Program-made: the position numbers and the translations under genes
The notes under the pieces: model-generated
What the model was told of the DNA's origin: nothing
What the model saw: the letters and a program-made list of their open reading frames with translations, nothing else
Databases searched by the model: none
DNA from: Anaerolineae bacterium
GTDB lineage: Bacteria > Chloroflexota > Anaerolineae > Aggregatilineales > J027
Direction of reading: 5' to 3'
Assembly: GCA_021463865.1 (NCBI GenBank)
Contig: JAJTXY010000005.1
Coordinates: forward strand, 203,492 to 267,491
Length of the DNA stretch: 64,000 nt
In this document: one piece after another, positions 9,631 to 18,441 of the stretch
Layout of the letters: every line of letters begins with the position of its first letter
Position numbering within the stretch: position 1 is the first letter of the stretch

Positions 9631-11714
9631 GCCGATGCTCCTGTTGTGCCATAGGATCGTAAGACTTGTTGAAAAACTCGCAGCAGTGGGCCGCGCTGCT
9701 CAAAGCCCTGCTCTCCCAAATCTGCGATAGCGAGATAAAGTTGTTTGCCACAGCGCCGGGTCAAACCGAGAATTAATTTACGCAGCATCGTCCATTCCGC
9801 TTGAAATTCATCTTCATCCAGCCACACTTTATCCATATCATAGGAACGGCGCAGCACATAGGGATGGGTAATAGGCTGGTCGAGGCGCTCCGACCATGCT
9901 GAACTGCCAACATCCAACCAGAATTGATAATCTACTGGACGATTGCGCATCAGGTAAGTATAGGCTGGGGCTATAAACACAGCATTGGCTTCCTCTTTGT
10001 GCCAGCTTTCTTCATGCAAGGCGGCCAACAGTCCCTCACTAACCAATGTGCGATATTCCACCCAGACCGTTGACCAATCATCGGTACCATCGGGATATAA
10101 CACGCGGCGGAACTGTTGGGCCGATTCGACCATCTGGGCGGCTACCGTACCCGCGTCCAAATGGGTATGAAAACCAAACCCGGGTTGGGAAAGCACATCA
10201 CCAAAAAGACGGCGCAAAAAATGGTCAGGCGGCGTCTGACCAACAGTCTCACGCTGCTCCATTAACCATGTTCTCAACTGCTCATAACGTTCGCCCACCA
10301 CGTAGGTGATGCGGCTTTGCATAGCCTGTTGGATGGCATCAAATGATCCCATCTCACTACGACCCGTCGCGCCATAGACGACATCGGCCAACAGTCTCCC
10401 ACGTATAGGGTCAAGACTGGCAATGACCTGCACTAGCGCGTCGGCGGTATCCGGGGCAGGCGGCAGTTGGTCAGCGGGTTGATTCACCAACGCCATAAGT
10501 GTCAGCATAGCCCGTGCCGCAGGTTCATCTCGAATCGCCCGCGACGGACGATGCGATACAACGGGAATTCCGGCTGTCTGTAAACGATTCATCACCGTAA
10601 ATCGCAGCGAATCATTGAGATAGGGCGCTAACATGACAATTTGGCGCGGCTCGACTCCTGACTCAATCAAGTGAATGGCTTCATCACACACCCAATTCAA
10701 CATCTGGGGATAGAAGGTGCGAAACGCATAGGCAAACGCCTCAAGGGGGGAGGGGTCAAGTTCGGGCAGTGGGGTATCGCTTAAATCGTCATCGGTGAAA
10801 ATAGCGTCCAATGCCGTTGATAATGATTGTAACGGTTCGCTCTGGATGTATGAGCTATCCCATACGATGTGGTCATCGCATAAGGCCTGCAACTGGGCGG
10901 CTTGGAGAGGTTCTGCACCGAGAAACACGCGATAGCCGGCATCACTGTCTATGACCAAAAGCGCACTTTCCAATGCTGGTAGACGGGATTCGATAAAGTC
11001 CAATGTCACCGGGAAGTTTTCTTCAATGTTATCGGCAATGAGATAGTGATAGGTTTGGTTCAGGTAGGTCTGATACAGCGGGTTATGTAACAGGTGGTCG
11101 TTAAACACATCCAATTGCAGCGAAAAATCCAGCAGGTTATTATCCAAACAGTGCTGGCGAAACTCACGGGCTACTTCCAACCACGTTTGGTAGATGGCGA
11201 GACGGCTGGAATGCCCATTCCATGCCCGTGACAACCGTAGGGCCACATCATCCAACGAAAATTCATTGATGGCGGCTTTGGAAAGATTGTCGAGCGCTTG
11301 GGCAATCAGGCGGGGGCGGGCGACATTAATGCTGTCAAACAGGGCTTGTTCAACGGCACGATCAACAAAACGGGCCATATAATATTGCGCCGTCTCAATG
11401 GTCAGGAAAATCGGCTCGCGGCCTTCCACATTCGTAAAACCCGCCGCTGTCGCAATTTCAGGCCAAAAAAGCTGGATACCGCGTCGTGCCAGACCGCCAA
11501 ACGTGACTATATCCACCCCTGCCGCGTCAGGCCAATCGGGATTGAAGGCAGCAAGTTGATAGGGTCGGCCCAATGTGCGCTGGGGAACCAGCACAAGGAT
11601 AGACTCTGGCCGTACTCCCTCCTGTAAAAGACGATGCAGATATTCAACGGCATAGGTGGTTTTTCCAGTACCCGCCGGGCCTTCCAAAAATCGCCGCAAA
11701 GTAACCGCCTCCAT
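9627..11714 (-). CDS. AddB-like helicase-fold protein (UvrD superfamily, degenerate)
   Basis: A 695-residue protein that starts like a UvrD helicase, with Walker A GPAGTGKTTYAVEYL at residue 12 and motif Ia-like ILVLVPQR. The Walker B region reads YLIADNIEEN instead of a DE box, and the following segment VIDSDAGYRVF resembles a degraded motif III. Near the C-terminus a YLMRNRPVDYQFWLD stretch looks conserved but fits no known helicase motif. This combination resembles AddB or RecC, where the second subunit recognises DNA rather than driving translocation. AddB itself is over 1100 residues and carries a nuclease; here that part is absent. First gene of a five-gene operon. The function is inferred from neighbours. 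Confidence 0.72.
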   Translation of the reverse strand: MEAVTLRRFLEGPAGTGKTTYAVEYLHRLLQEGVRPESILVLVPQRTLGRPYQLAAFNPDWPDAAGVDIVTFGGLARRGIQLFWPEIATAAGFTNVEGREPIFLTIETAQYYMARFVDRAVEQALFDSINVARPRLIAQALDNLSKAAINEFSLDDVALRLSRAWNGHSSRLAIYQTWLEVAREFRQHCLDNNLLDFSLQLDVFNDHLLHNPLYQTYLNQTYHYLIADNIEENFPVTLDFIESRLPALESALLVIDSDAGYRVFLGAEPLQAAQLQALCDDHIVWDSSYIQSEPLQSLSTALDAIFTDDDLSDTPLPELDPSPLEAFAYAFRTFYPQMLNWVCDEAIHLIESGVEPRQIVMLAPYLNDSLRFTVMNRLQTAGIPVVSHRPSRAIRDEPAARAMLTLMALVNQPADQLPPAPDTADALVQVIASLDPIRGRLLADVVYGATGRSEMGSFDAIQQAMQSRITYVVGERYEQLRTWLMEQRETVGQTPPDHFLRRLFGDVLSQPGFGFHTHLDAGTVAAQMVESAQQFRRVLYPDGTDDWSTVWVEYRTLVSEGLLAALHEESWHKEEANAVFIAPAYTYLMRNRPVDYQFWLDVGSSAWSERLDQPITHPYVLRRSYDMDKVWLDEDEFQAEWTMLRKLILGLTRRCGKQLYLAIADLGEQGFEQRGPLLRVFQQVLRSYGTTGASA

Positions 11715-11883
11715 TGGGACCCCGACTTCAGGGGGATGTCAATCATCACAAAGCATGATATTATCCTCAACCCCTGTTTAGAACAAATATCCAAGTGGCA
11801 TTCAGGAACACCATCGTTACAATAGAGTCCTATACATGGATTCATTCCTCATGTCCACAACAGTCAACCAAAAAGGATGTCGA

Positions 11884-14664
11884 ATGTCTGAGAGTGTGTG
11901 GCATACAATGCCACCTAATGAAGTGCTTAACCAATTGGAAACTGAAGCCGAAAACGGTCTTACCAAAAGTGAAGTTGCCAAAAGAATGGCGCAGTATGGC
12001 CCAAACGAATTGGTTGAAGCTGAAAGACCGGGTTTTTGGCAGCAGTTATTGAATCAATTCAATAATTTTGTCATTTATATTTTATTGTTTGCAGCAGTGG
12101 TCTCATTTGCGCTGGGGGACGAAATTGAGGCGGTTGCGATTATGGCGATCGTGATCTTGAATGCCACTTTGGGGGTCGTTCAAGAAGGCCGCGCCGAACA
12201 AGCCCTCAGTGCCCTGAAAAAATTGGCCGCCCCCAACGCCAAAGTTATGCGGGACGGGCACACCGAATCCATCCCGTCCAGAGAATTGGTCCCCGGTGAT
12301 GTGGTATTGCTTGAGGCAGGGGACTATATCCCGGCAGATTTGCGGCTAGTCACAACCGTCAATCTGAGCATCGAGGAAGCCTCGCTAACCGGTGAATCTG
12401 TCCCCGTGAGTAAACAAGCCGAACAGATTGCGTCCGAAGACGCGGTTATTGGGGATCGTCACAACATGGCCTATATGGGGACAATCGCCACCTACGGGCG
12501 CGGCAAAGGGGTCGTGATAGGCACTGGCATGAAAACCGAAATCGGCAAGATTGCAGATGCCTTGCAATCCACCGAGGAAGAAGAAACCCCACTGCAACGC
12601 CGCCTAGATGAACTGGGCAAGATGCTCAGTATATCGGCATTGATTATCTGTGGTTTGGTATTCATCGTCGGGGCGATTCAGGACTTACGCAAGGATATGG
12701 AACTGGTAGATTCTCTGCAAGAAAGTTTCATTATCGCTATCTCATTAGCGATTGCCGCCGTTCCAGAAGGCCTGCCTGCCGTTGTCACCATCAATCTTGC
12801 TATCGGGATGCGCGAGATGATTAAGCGTAACGCGCTCATTCGCCGCCTACCCGCCGTCGAGACACTGGGCAGTGCCACTGCGATTTGCTCCGACAAAACC
12901 GGGACATTGACACAAAATCAGATGACGGCTGCCAAGCTGTATGTGGCAGGGTATCACCTCGATGTCACGGGTGAGGGCTACGCAGTGCATGGCGATTTCC
13001 GCCTCGAAAAAGATGTCCTAGACCCAAATGACCGTGTCGAAACGATGCGTTTGTTATTAGGGGGACTTCTGGCAAGCGACGCCCGCCTTGAACAAGACAC
13101 CAATTCACCCACCGGGTATCGCATGATCGGTGACCCTACTGAAGGTGCATTGGTTGTAGCCGCTGCCAAAGCGGGAATATGGCGTGCCGATGCTGAAAAT
13201 ACAAATCCACGTGTCGCCGAAATCCCGTTCGATGCTGACCGGAAGCGTATGAGCACCATTCACAAAATGCCCGACGGGGAATATCTCGCGTTTATCAAGG
13301 GTGCGCCGGATATTATGATTGCCCGTTGCTCGGCGATTTTTGAAAATGGGCAGGCCGTCGCCATTACACCCGAACGCCGCCAAAATATCCTAAATGTGAA
13401 TGCACAACTTGCTGCTGAGGCTTTCCGTGTATTGGCCGTCGCCCAAAAACGACTTGGCTCTCAGATGCCGGATGAAATCACCCCCGAAACCATTGAGAAT
13501 GATATGGAACTGGTCGGGCTAATTGCCCTGCTCGACCCCGCCCGACCCGAAGTCGGCGCAGCCATCGCCAAAGCCCGTAGTGCGGGTATTCGCACCGTGA
13601 TGGTGACAGGCGACTATGCCGATACTGCCCGAGCCATCGCCAAAGAGATTGGCCTGCTGCGTCCGGGCGGTGAGGTCATCAGTGGGGCCGAACTTGAAAA
13701 GATGTCCGACGCGGAATTGGATCGTAAGGTAGATACCGCCGATGCGTTTGCCCGTGTCTCGCCATCACACAAGGTTCGGATTGTAGAGGCTTTCCGCCGA
13801 CGTAATCACATTGTTGCTATGACGGGCGATGGTGTGAATGACGCTCCGGCCCTCAAACGTGCCAGTATCGGGGTAGCGATGGGCATTACGGGTACGGATG
13901 TCAGCAAAGAAAGCGCCGACATGATTTTGACGGATGACAATTACGCCAGTATCGTCTCGGCAGTCGAACAAGGGCGCGTCATCTATGCCAATATTCGCAA
14001 ATTCGTCTATTTCTTGCTCAGTTGCAATCTGGCCGAAATCTGCGTGATCTTCCTTGCGACGTTGGCTGGTTGGCCGACCCCATTAACCGCGATTCAACTC
14101 CTGTGGCTCAATTTAATTACCGACGGTGCTCCGGCATTAGCATTAGGGGTGGAAAAAGGCGACCCCGATATTATGGCGCGGCCCCCGCGTTCACCCGACG
14201 AACCCATTGTCAACAAGGATATGGTCATTGGGATGATTGTTCAAACGATTGTCATGACCGCTGTGACGCTTTTGGCCTTTGCAATTGGGCGGGGCGATAT
14301 CGAACTATCCTTCGTCAAAGAAACCAGTGAGGCCCTTGGACGGACAATGGCATTTGTTACCCTTTCAGCAGCCCAACTCGCCCGCGCCTACAGCACCCGG
14401 TCGGAGCTGTTCTCAATCTTCAAGATTGGGCCATTTAGTAACAAGTACATGCAATACGCAGTGTTGTCATCAGGTGCGGGCCTGCTGTTGGTACTGTATA
14501 TTCCCTTTCTGCGGGACATCTTCGATACAACCCTATTGAGTGGGTCACACTGGGCCATTTTGATTCCGCTACTGTTGTTCCCCACTGTGATCGCCGAACT
14601 CACCAAGCCGTTCCTCCAAGCGATGCATCGGCGGGATGAGGCTCTCGAAAGCCAATCGGCATAG
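11884..14664 (+). CDS. P-type cation-transporting ATPase, P2A (calcium-pump) type
   Basis: A 926-residue integral membrane pump driving cation transport by ATP hydrolysis. Seen: N-terminal cation-ATPase domain, the actuator TGES loop (SLTGESVPVS), PEGLPA in membrane helix 4 (typical of SERCA-like calcium pumps), the phosphorylation site SDKTGTLTQ, KGAPD in the nucleotide domain, and the hinge GDGVNDAPALK. The ion-binding helices 5-6 contain NLAEICVIF and LLWLNLITDGAPALALG. I prefer ATG 11884, which has AAGGA nearby, over in-frame ATGs at 11836 and 11851 that lack a ribosome binding site. Calcium is the best guess for substrate, but manganese or other cations are possible. Monocistronic, convergent with the permease genes. 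Confidence 0.94.
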   Translation: MSESVWHTMPPNEVLNQLETEAENGLTKSEVAKRMAQYGPNELVEAERPGFWQQLLNQFNNFVIYILLFAAVVSFALGDEIEAVAIMAIVILNATLGVVQEGRAEQALSALKKLAAPNAKVMRDGHTESIPSRELVPGDVVLLEAGDYIPADLRLVTTVNLSIEEASLTGESVPVSKQAEQIASEDAVIGDRHNMAYMGTIATYGRGKGVVIGTGMKTEIGKIADALQSTEEEETPLQRRLDELGKMLSISALIICGLVFIVGAIQDLRKDMELVDSLQESFIIAISLAIAAVPEGLPAVVTINLAIGMREMIKRNALIRRLPAVETLGSATAICSDKTGTLTQNQMTAAKLYVAGYHLDVTGEGYAVHGDFRLEKDVLDPNDRVETMRLLLGGLLASDARLEQDTNSPTGYRMIGDPTEGALVVAAAKAGIWRADAENTNPRVAEIPFDADRKRMSTIHKMPDGEYLAFIKGAPDIMIARCSAIFENGQAVAITPERRQNILNVNAQLAAEAFRVLAVAQKRLGSQMPDEITPETIENDMELVGLIALLDPARPEVGAAIAKARSAGIRTVMVTGDYADTARAIAKEIGLLRPGGEVISGAELEKMSDAELDRKVDTADAFARVSPSHKVRIVEAFRRRNHIVAMTGDGVNDAPALKRASIGVAMGITGTDVSKESADMILTDDNYASIVSAVEQGRVIYANIRKFVYFLLSCNLAEICVIFLATLAGWPTPLTAIQLLWLNLITDGAPALALGVEKGDPDIMARPPRSPDEPIVNKDMVIGMIVQTIVMTAVTLLAFAIGRGDIELSFVKETSEALGRTMAFVTLSAAQLARAYSTRSELFSIFKIGPFSNKYMQYAVLSSGAGLLLVLYIPFLRDIFDTTLLSGSHWAILIPLLLFPTVIAELTKPFLQAMHRRDEALESQSA

Positions 14665-14672
14665 TAAAAAAC

Positions 14673-14705
14673 AAAAAGGGGCGGGGTGGATGACCTCGCC
14701 TTTTT
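14673..14705. terminator. Bidirectional hairpin between the ATPase and permease genes
   Basis: An imperfect stem with A-rich left and T-rich right flanks (AAAAAGGGGCGGGG ... CCTCGCCTTTTT) lies between the two convergent stops. The T-run ends in the permease stop codon region, so it can terminate transcripts from either side. Confidence 0.6.
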
Positions 14706-15045
14706 AATATCCCAAAACAAAACGTATCCCGATAAGCAAAATGAAAATGCCATATAACTGACGTACTCGGACAGATGGTAGCCCTAAAGCGATTTTTGCA
14801 CCCCCCAATGCGCCGACCACTAAACCTAGTGCAACTGGAATGGCCGTCGGAATATCCAATTCGCCTGCCTCGTAGTAAGTGATGACGGCGGGCAACCCTA
14901 CTGGTAACAGCAGCGCCCCCAGCGAAATTGCAGTGGCCCGTTTTTGCTCATATTGCAGCAGGCCCACCAATATAGGCACAATAATAATGCCGCCCCCAAT
15001 CCCAAATAACCCCGATGCTACACCCGCCAAAAGGCCGATTATCAA
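14704..15045 (-). CDS. TauE/SafE permease, second half
   Basis: About 113 residues with four hydrophobic segments and the family repeat motif SGLFGIGGGIIIVP close to its N-terminus. A normal TauE/SafE (DUF81) exporter of organosulfur or other anions is about 250-270 residues and consists of two such repeats. This half is in the same reading frame as the upstream gene and is separated from it by one TAG codon (15055-15057). The first usable start after that stop is a TTG (15043-15045), and no clear ribosome binding site precedes it. It may be a separately made subunit, a readthrough extension or the tail of a broken gene. Confidence 0.7.
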   Translation of the reverse strand: MIIGLLAGVASGLFGIGGGIIIVPILVGLLQYEQKRATAISLGALLLPVGLPAVITYYEAGELDIPTAIPVALGLVVGALGGAKIALGLPSVRVRQLYGIFILLIGIRFVLGY

Positions 15046-15054
15046 AATGATGTA

Positions 15055-15516
15055 CTATTGGGTTGATGGATTAGGAGATTGGGAATCCGGGCTTGAGTTC
15101 GATACAGATACCGCAGGAATAGAGGCATCAGAACGAAATTCATGCCAAAATTTACGGGGCTGCAAAAATCGCCACCCCATCAGGATTAGAAACACACCAT
15201 AGACCTGTTTTAGGGTATCGCTGGGTAAACTGAGTGCCAGACGAGCGCCGATCCAAACCGTCGAGGCAATCCCAAGTGCCAGCAGCACCGAAGCCCGCCA
15301 ATTGAAATGACCCGCTCGCTGATAGGCCATAACTGCAAAAATACTAACGGGCAGCAGCAAGGCTACGAGTGAGGTACTAATCGCATGAACAGGCTCAAAG
15401 GTCAGAAAAGTAATGAGGGCGGGAACAATCACAATGCCCCCGCCAATCCCAAACATCCCTGATAACACACCTGCCACCAGACCAACGATAAGGAGAAGGA
15501 GAAAATCTTCTGGCAC
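15055..15516 (-). CDS. TauE/SafE permease, first half (ends at in-frame amber codon)
   Basis: About 153 residues from a GTG start at 15516 (AGGA upstream). Four hydrophobic helices begin with the repeat motif SGMFGIGGGIVIVP. The protein continues into a hydrophilic Ser/Pro-rich tail ending NPSTQ and a TAG stop. Such a tail resembles the loop joining the two halves of a full-length TauE/SafE transporter. Translating through the TAG gives an uninterrupted frame of about 270 residues with both repeats, the usual size. The gene sits 9 bases after pfkA. Half-size DUF81 proteins that pair as dimers also exist in databases, so this need not be a pseudogene. Confidence 0.75.
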   Translation of the reverse strand: MPEDFLLLLIVGLVAGVLSGMFGIGGGIVIVPALITFLTFEPVHAISTSLVALLLPVSIFAVMAYQRAGHFNWRASVLLALGIASTVWIGARLALSLPSDTLKQVYGVFLILMGWRFLQPRKFWHEFRSDASIPAVSVSNSSPDSQSPNPSTQ

Positions 15517-15525
15517 AGTGGTATC

Positions 15526-16497
15526 CTATCGGGCCATCACCCGCGCTAACTCCATCATCTCCGGGCTTAATGTTTTGTGGTGACCAGTGACCTCTTCATA
15601 GGGTGTCGCGGTAATATCGCCCTTATTTAAGCCGCACAGCACCCCAGTGATCCCATCGGACAAATATCCAACGGCTGCCGCACCCAAGCGTGTCGCCAAC
15701 AAACGGTCAAATGAGCTAGGCGTTCCACCGCGCTGCACGTGCCCCAGCGTCGTCGCCCGGATATCGAAACCTACTTCTTGCTCATGTTCTTCAAAATACT
15801 TCACCAACGCACTGGCATTATACTTCGCGCCCTCAGCAACAACCACCAACGCATGAGATTTACCACGTTGATAGGCATCACGCAGTTCTTCAACTAAAGC
15901 CTTAGGATCAGTTTCGACCTCTGGCAAAGCAATGGCCTCAGCCCCGCCTGCAATACCCGCCATCAGCGCTAAATAGCCACAATCACGCCCCATCACCTCA
16001 ACCAGAAAAGCACGTTGATGAGATGATGCCGTCACCTTGAGGCGATCAATGGATTCCAATGCAATATTGAGCGCTGTATCCACACCGATGGTGATCTCCG
16101 AGCCATAGAGGTCATTATCTATCGTTGAAGCCACCCCTACTGTCGGCAATCCCAATTGGTGTAAGGTATGGGCACCTGTTTGTGAACCATTGCCGCCAAT
16201 CACGACGAGGGCATCAATGCCTTTTTGATTAAGCGCCCGCAAGGCTTTTCGGCGGCCTTCGTCCGTTTTAAATTCGGGACACCGAGCGCTACCCAGTACA
16301 GTGCCGCCCAACTGCATAATTCCGCCCACATCACGGCGGCCTAATTGATGGATATTTCCATCAATCAACCCCATATATCCATGTTTGACACCATAGGCTT
16401 CCCAGCCACGCTCTATCGCGGCCCGCACAACTGCACGAATGGCTGCATTCATTCCGGGGGCATCTCCCCCACTTGTCAAAACTGCGATTCGTTTCAT
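15526..16497 (-). CDS. pfkA: 6-phosphofructokinase
   Basis: A 323-residue cytosolic glycolytic enzyme that phosphorylates fructose 6-phosphate to the 1,6-bisphosphate. Seen: N-terminal LTSGGDAPGMNAAIR, GSARCPEF, catalytic TIDND with Asp127, and substrate-binding MGRDCGYLAL. Length and spacing match bacterial ATP-PFK. The phosphate/Mg loop is GGNGSQTGA, so position 103 is Asn where the E. coli enzyme has Asp. Gly104 is kept, which favours ATP over pyrophosphate as donor. ATG 16497 is chosen because the family starts MKRIAVLTSGG and GGAG lies upstream; a longer frame to 16593 would overlap the divergent gene. Followed 9 bases later by the permease. Confidence 0.94.
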   Translation of the reverse strand: MKRIAVLTSGGDAPGMNAAIRAVVRAAIERGWEAYGVKHGYMGLIDGNIHQLGRRDVGGIMQLGGTVLGSARCPEFKTDEGRRKALRALNQKGIDALVVIGGNGSQTGAHTLHQLGLPTVGVASTIDNDLYGSEITIGVDTALNIALESIDRLKVTASSHQRAFLVEVMGRDCGYLALMAGIAGGAEAIALPEVETDPKALVEELRDAYQRGKSHALVVVAEGAKYNASALVKYFEEHEQEVGFDIRATTLGHVQRGGTPSSFDRLLATRLGAAAVGYLSDGITGVLCGLNKGDITATPYEEVTGHHKTLSPEMMELARVMAR

Positions 16498-16571
16498 GGC
16501 GAATCTCCACTCCCTTCGTCTAAATTCGCTACAATAGTTTATAGTACCAAAATTAAGGTAAGGAATGTCAA

Positions 16572-17468
16572 ATGCACCAAAGTTTCGTGACAACTACACG
16601 CGGATTACGTCGAGAGACACCTCCTATGCGACTGTTCGAAAAAGCCAAGCGTTTTGGCATTTGGAATCCGAGTGAGATTGATTTCAGCCAAGATGTTGAA
16701 GATTGGAAACGCCTAACTCCCGATGAAAAAGATGTGATCCTGCGCCTGACGACCCTTTTTCAAGCGGGTGAAGAAGCTGTTACCTTGGACTTGCTGCCCC
16801 TCATCCAAGTGATTGCACAGGAGGGAAGGGTTGAGGAAGAACTTTATTTGACTACCTTTCTGTGGGAGGAAGCCAAACACACTGATTTTTTCTGCCGCTT
16901 CTTGGAAGAAGTCACGGGAGAAGTTCGTGATTTAAGCCACTATCACACCGACAATTACCGCTATTTGTTTTATCACACCCTGCCCGAAGCGCTACAACGA
17001 CTTACCCATGATTCATCTCCCGAAGCACAGGTTCGTGCCTCAGCAACCTACAACATGGTCGTTGAGGGGATGCTGGCCGAGACAGGATACCACGCCTACT
17101 TTACCGCCCTTGAACGAAACAATCTGCTCCCCGGTCAGCGCCAAGGGATTGCCTTTCTAAAACAAGATGAGTCACGTCACATTGCCTATGGGGTGTTTTT
17201 GCTATCGCGTCTGATCGCCGCCAATGATGCGTTATGGGTAGTCTTCGAAGAAACCATGAACACCCTTGTCATGCCAGCTTTAGGGATTATCAATGAAGCG
17301 TTTTCCCATTACGACGTTATTCCGTTTGGATTAGTAGAAGATGATTTTGTTAATTACGCAATGGGACAGTTCCAAAAGCGGTTGGCACGTATCGAGAAGG
17401 CTCGCGGGGCGAGTATCGAAGATATCTATCAAATTACCAAAAATGCAATTGACGAAGACGACTCATAA
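16572..17468 (+). CDS. R2-like ligand-binding oxidase (R2lox, Mn/Fe)
   Basis: A 298-residue ferritin-like protein related to ribonucleotide reductase R2 but of the R2lox group, whose Mn/Fe centre oxidises a bound long-chain ligand. The expected ligands are all visible: Glu67, Glu100-x-x-His103, Glu165, and Glu200-x-x-His203. The residues of the Val-Tyr ether cross-link known in Mycobacterium R2lox are also present (Val70 and Tyr160). There is no nrdA-like partner nearby, which agrees with a non-RNR role. AAGGA precedes the ATG at 16572. It is divergent from pfkA with a 74-base gap. The physiological substrate of the family is not settled. Confidence 0.93.
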   Translation: MHQSFVTTTRGLRRETPPMRLFEKAKRFGIWNPSEIDFSQDVEDWKRLTPDEKDVILRLTTLFQAGEEAVTLDLLPLIQVIAQEGRVEEELYLTTFLWEEAKHTDFFCRFLEEVTGEVRDLSHYHTDNYRYLFYHTLPEALQRLTHDSSPEAQVRASATYNMVVEGMLAETGYHAYFTALERNNLLPGQRQGIAFLKQDESRHIAYGVFLLSRLIAANDALWVVFEETMNTLVMPALGIINEAFSHYDVIPFGLVEDDFVNYAMGQFQKRLARIEKARGASIEDIYQITKNAIDEDDS

Positions 17469-17479
17469 TAGCTATAGGT

Positions 17480-17506
17480 GGGTCATGCTGCATACATGGC
17501 CCAGTT
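17480..17506 (+). terminator. Hairpin after R2lox
   Basis: GGGTCATG (17480-17487) pairs with CATGGCCC (17495-17502), eight pairs with one G-U, around a 7-base loop. AGTTTT follows. It sits between the convergent R2lox and aguB genes. Confidence 0.5.
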
Positions 17507-17516
17507 TTGACTTATG

Positions 17517-18362
17517 TTACGGCTTGGTAATGCGCTCGTAAATGGCAGGACGGCGCTGACGCAGCAGCGGAAATAACTCGCGCCAATGGATCAGCGTATA
17601 CGGTTCAAGATCGGCAATGATTACTTCAACCGTATCCCGTTCGGCCTGAGCCAAAATTTTACCCGTCGGGTCACACACAAAACTGCTGCCATAAAACCGA
17701 ACACTGCCCTCTTGTCCAATGCGATTGGCTGCCCCAACAAAAATACCATTGGCGATAGCGTGCCCACGCATGACTGTCTCCCACGAATTTTGGGTATCGA
17801 TAGCCGGGTCGGTTGGCTCAGAACCAATCGCCGTCGGATAGAATACAAATTCTGCGCCATTTAAGGTATAGATGCGGGCCAACTCGGGAAACCATTGGTC
17901 ATAACAGGTGGGGGCGGCAACCTTTAACGGCCCCACGTCAAAAACCGGATATTCGTCCCAACCCTCAAAAAAATCTGTCTCGTTATAGCCTTCGCCAGAG
18001 GGGATGTGAATTTTGCGGGTGGCTCCAATTAAATCCCCATTCGGGCCATGAATGGTTGCGGTATCAAAATAGCGTCCGTCCTCAGCTTTTTCAAAGAGGC
18101 TGCCAATCAGGGTTATTTCATGCTCAGTGGCTTGTTGGCGAAAAAATTGCTCGGATTCGCCCCCAACAATGGGTTCAGCCCACGCAAAACCCGCTTGGTC
18201 ACGGGTGCTGGCGAAGTAAGGGGAGAGTGAAAATTCTGGCAGGCAGACTAATTCCGCACCTACTGAGACTGCCCGCCCTATCAACTGCCGATACTGCTCC
18301 ATCATAGCATCTCGGCTACCCAGCCAACCCACCTGAATCAACGCGACCCGTATCGCTTGCAT
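17517..18362 (-). CDS. aguB: N-carbamoylputrescine amidase (nitrilase family)
   Basis: A 281-residue carbon-nitrogen hydrolase that converts N-carbamoylputrescine to putrescine, CO2 and ammonia. The Glu-Lys-Cys triad is visible in CLPEFSLSPY, TRKIHIPSGEGYNETDFF and APTCYDQWFPE. The Glu-rich GEGYNETDFF segment is typical of AguB rather than of other nitrilases. ATG 18362 has AGGAGG just upstream. It lies back to back with aguA, so the two steps from agmatine to putrescine are encoded together and may share a control region. No arginine decarboxylase is seen in the window. Confidence 0.9.
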   Translation of the reverse strand: MQAIRVALIQVGWLGSRDAMMEQYRQLIGRAVSVGAELVCLPEFSLSPYFASTRDQAGFAWAEPIVGGESEQFFRQQATEHEITLIGSLFEKAEDGRYFDTATIHGPNGDLIGATRKIHIPSGEGYNETDFFEGWDEYPVFDVGPLKVAAPTCYDQWFPELARIYTLNGAEFVFYPTAIGSEPTDPAIDTQNSWETVMRGHAIANGIFVGAANRIGQEGSVRFYGSSFVCDPTGKILAQAERDTVEVIIADLEPYTLIHWRELFPLLRQRRPAIYERITKP

Positions 18363-18395
18363 CAACGTTTTTCCTCCTGACGGTAGCGACAATCT

Positions 18396-18423
18396 TTGAG
18401 AGTGTGTTATTGTAGCGTATTCT
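18396..18423 (+). promoter_or_regulatory. Candidate aguA promoter, with an opposing aguB -10 box
   Basis: Plus strand: TTGAGA (18396-18401), 16-base spacer, TATTCT (18418-18423), about 19 bases before the aguA start. On the minus strand ATTGTA (18409-18414) reads TACAAT, a good -10 box for aguB. The two would overlap, which could make transcription of the pair mutually exclusive. Prediction by eye only. Confidence 0.4.
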
Positions 18424-18441
18424 TCCACATCACGAGGTACT

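Noticed and set aside
11836..11883. N-terminal extension of the P-type ATPase
   Set aside because: In-frame ATGs at 11836 and 11851 lack a ribosome binding site; AAGGA sits before ATG 11884.
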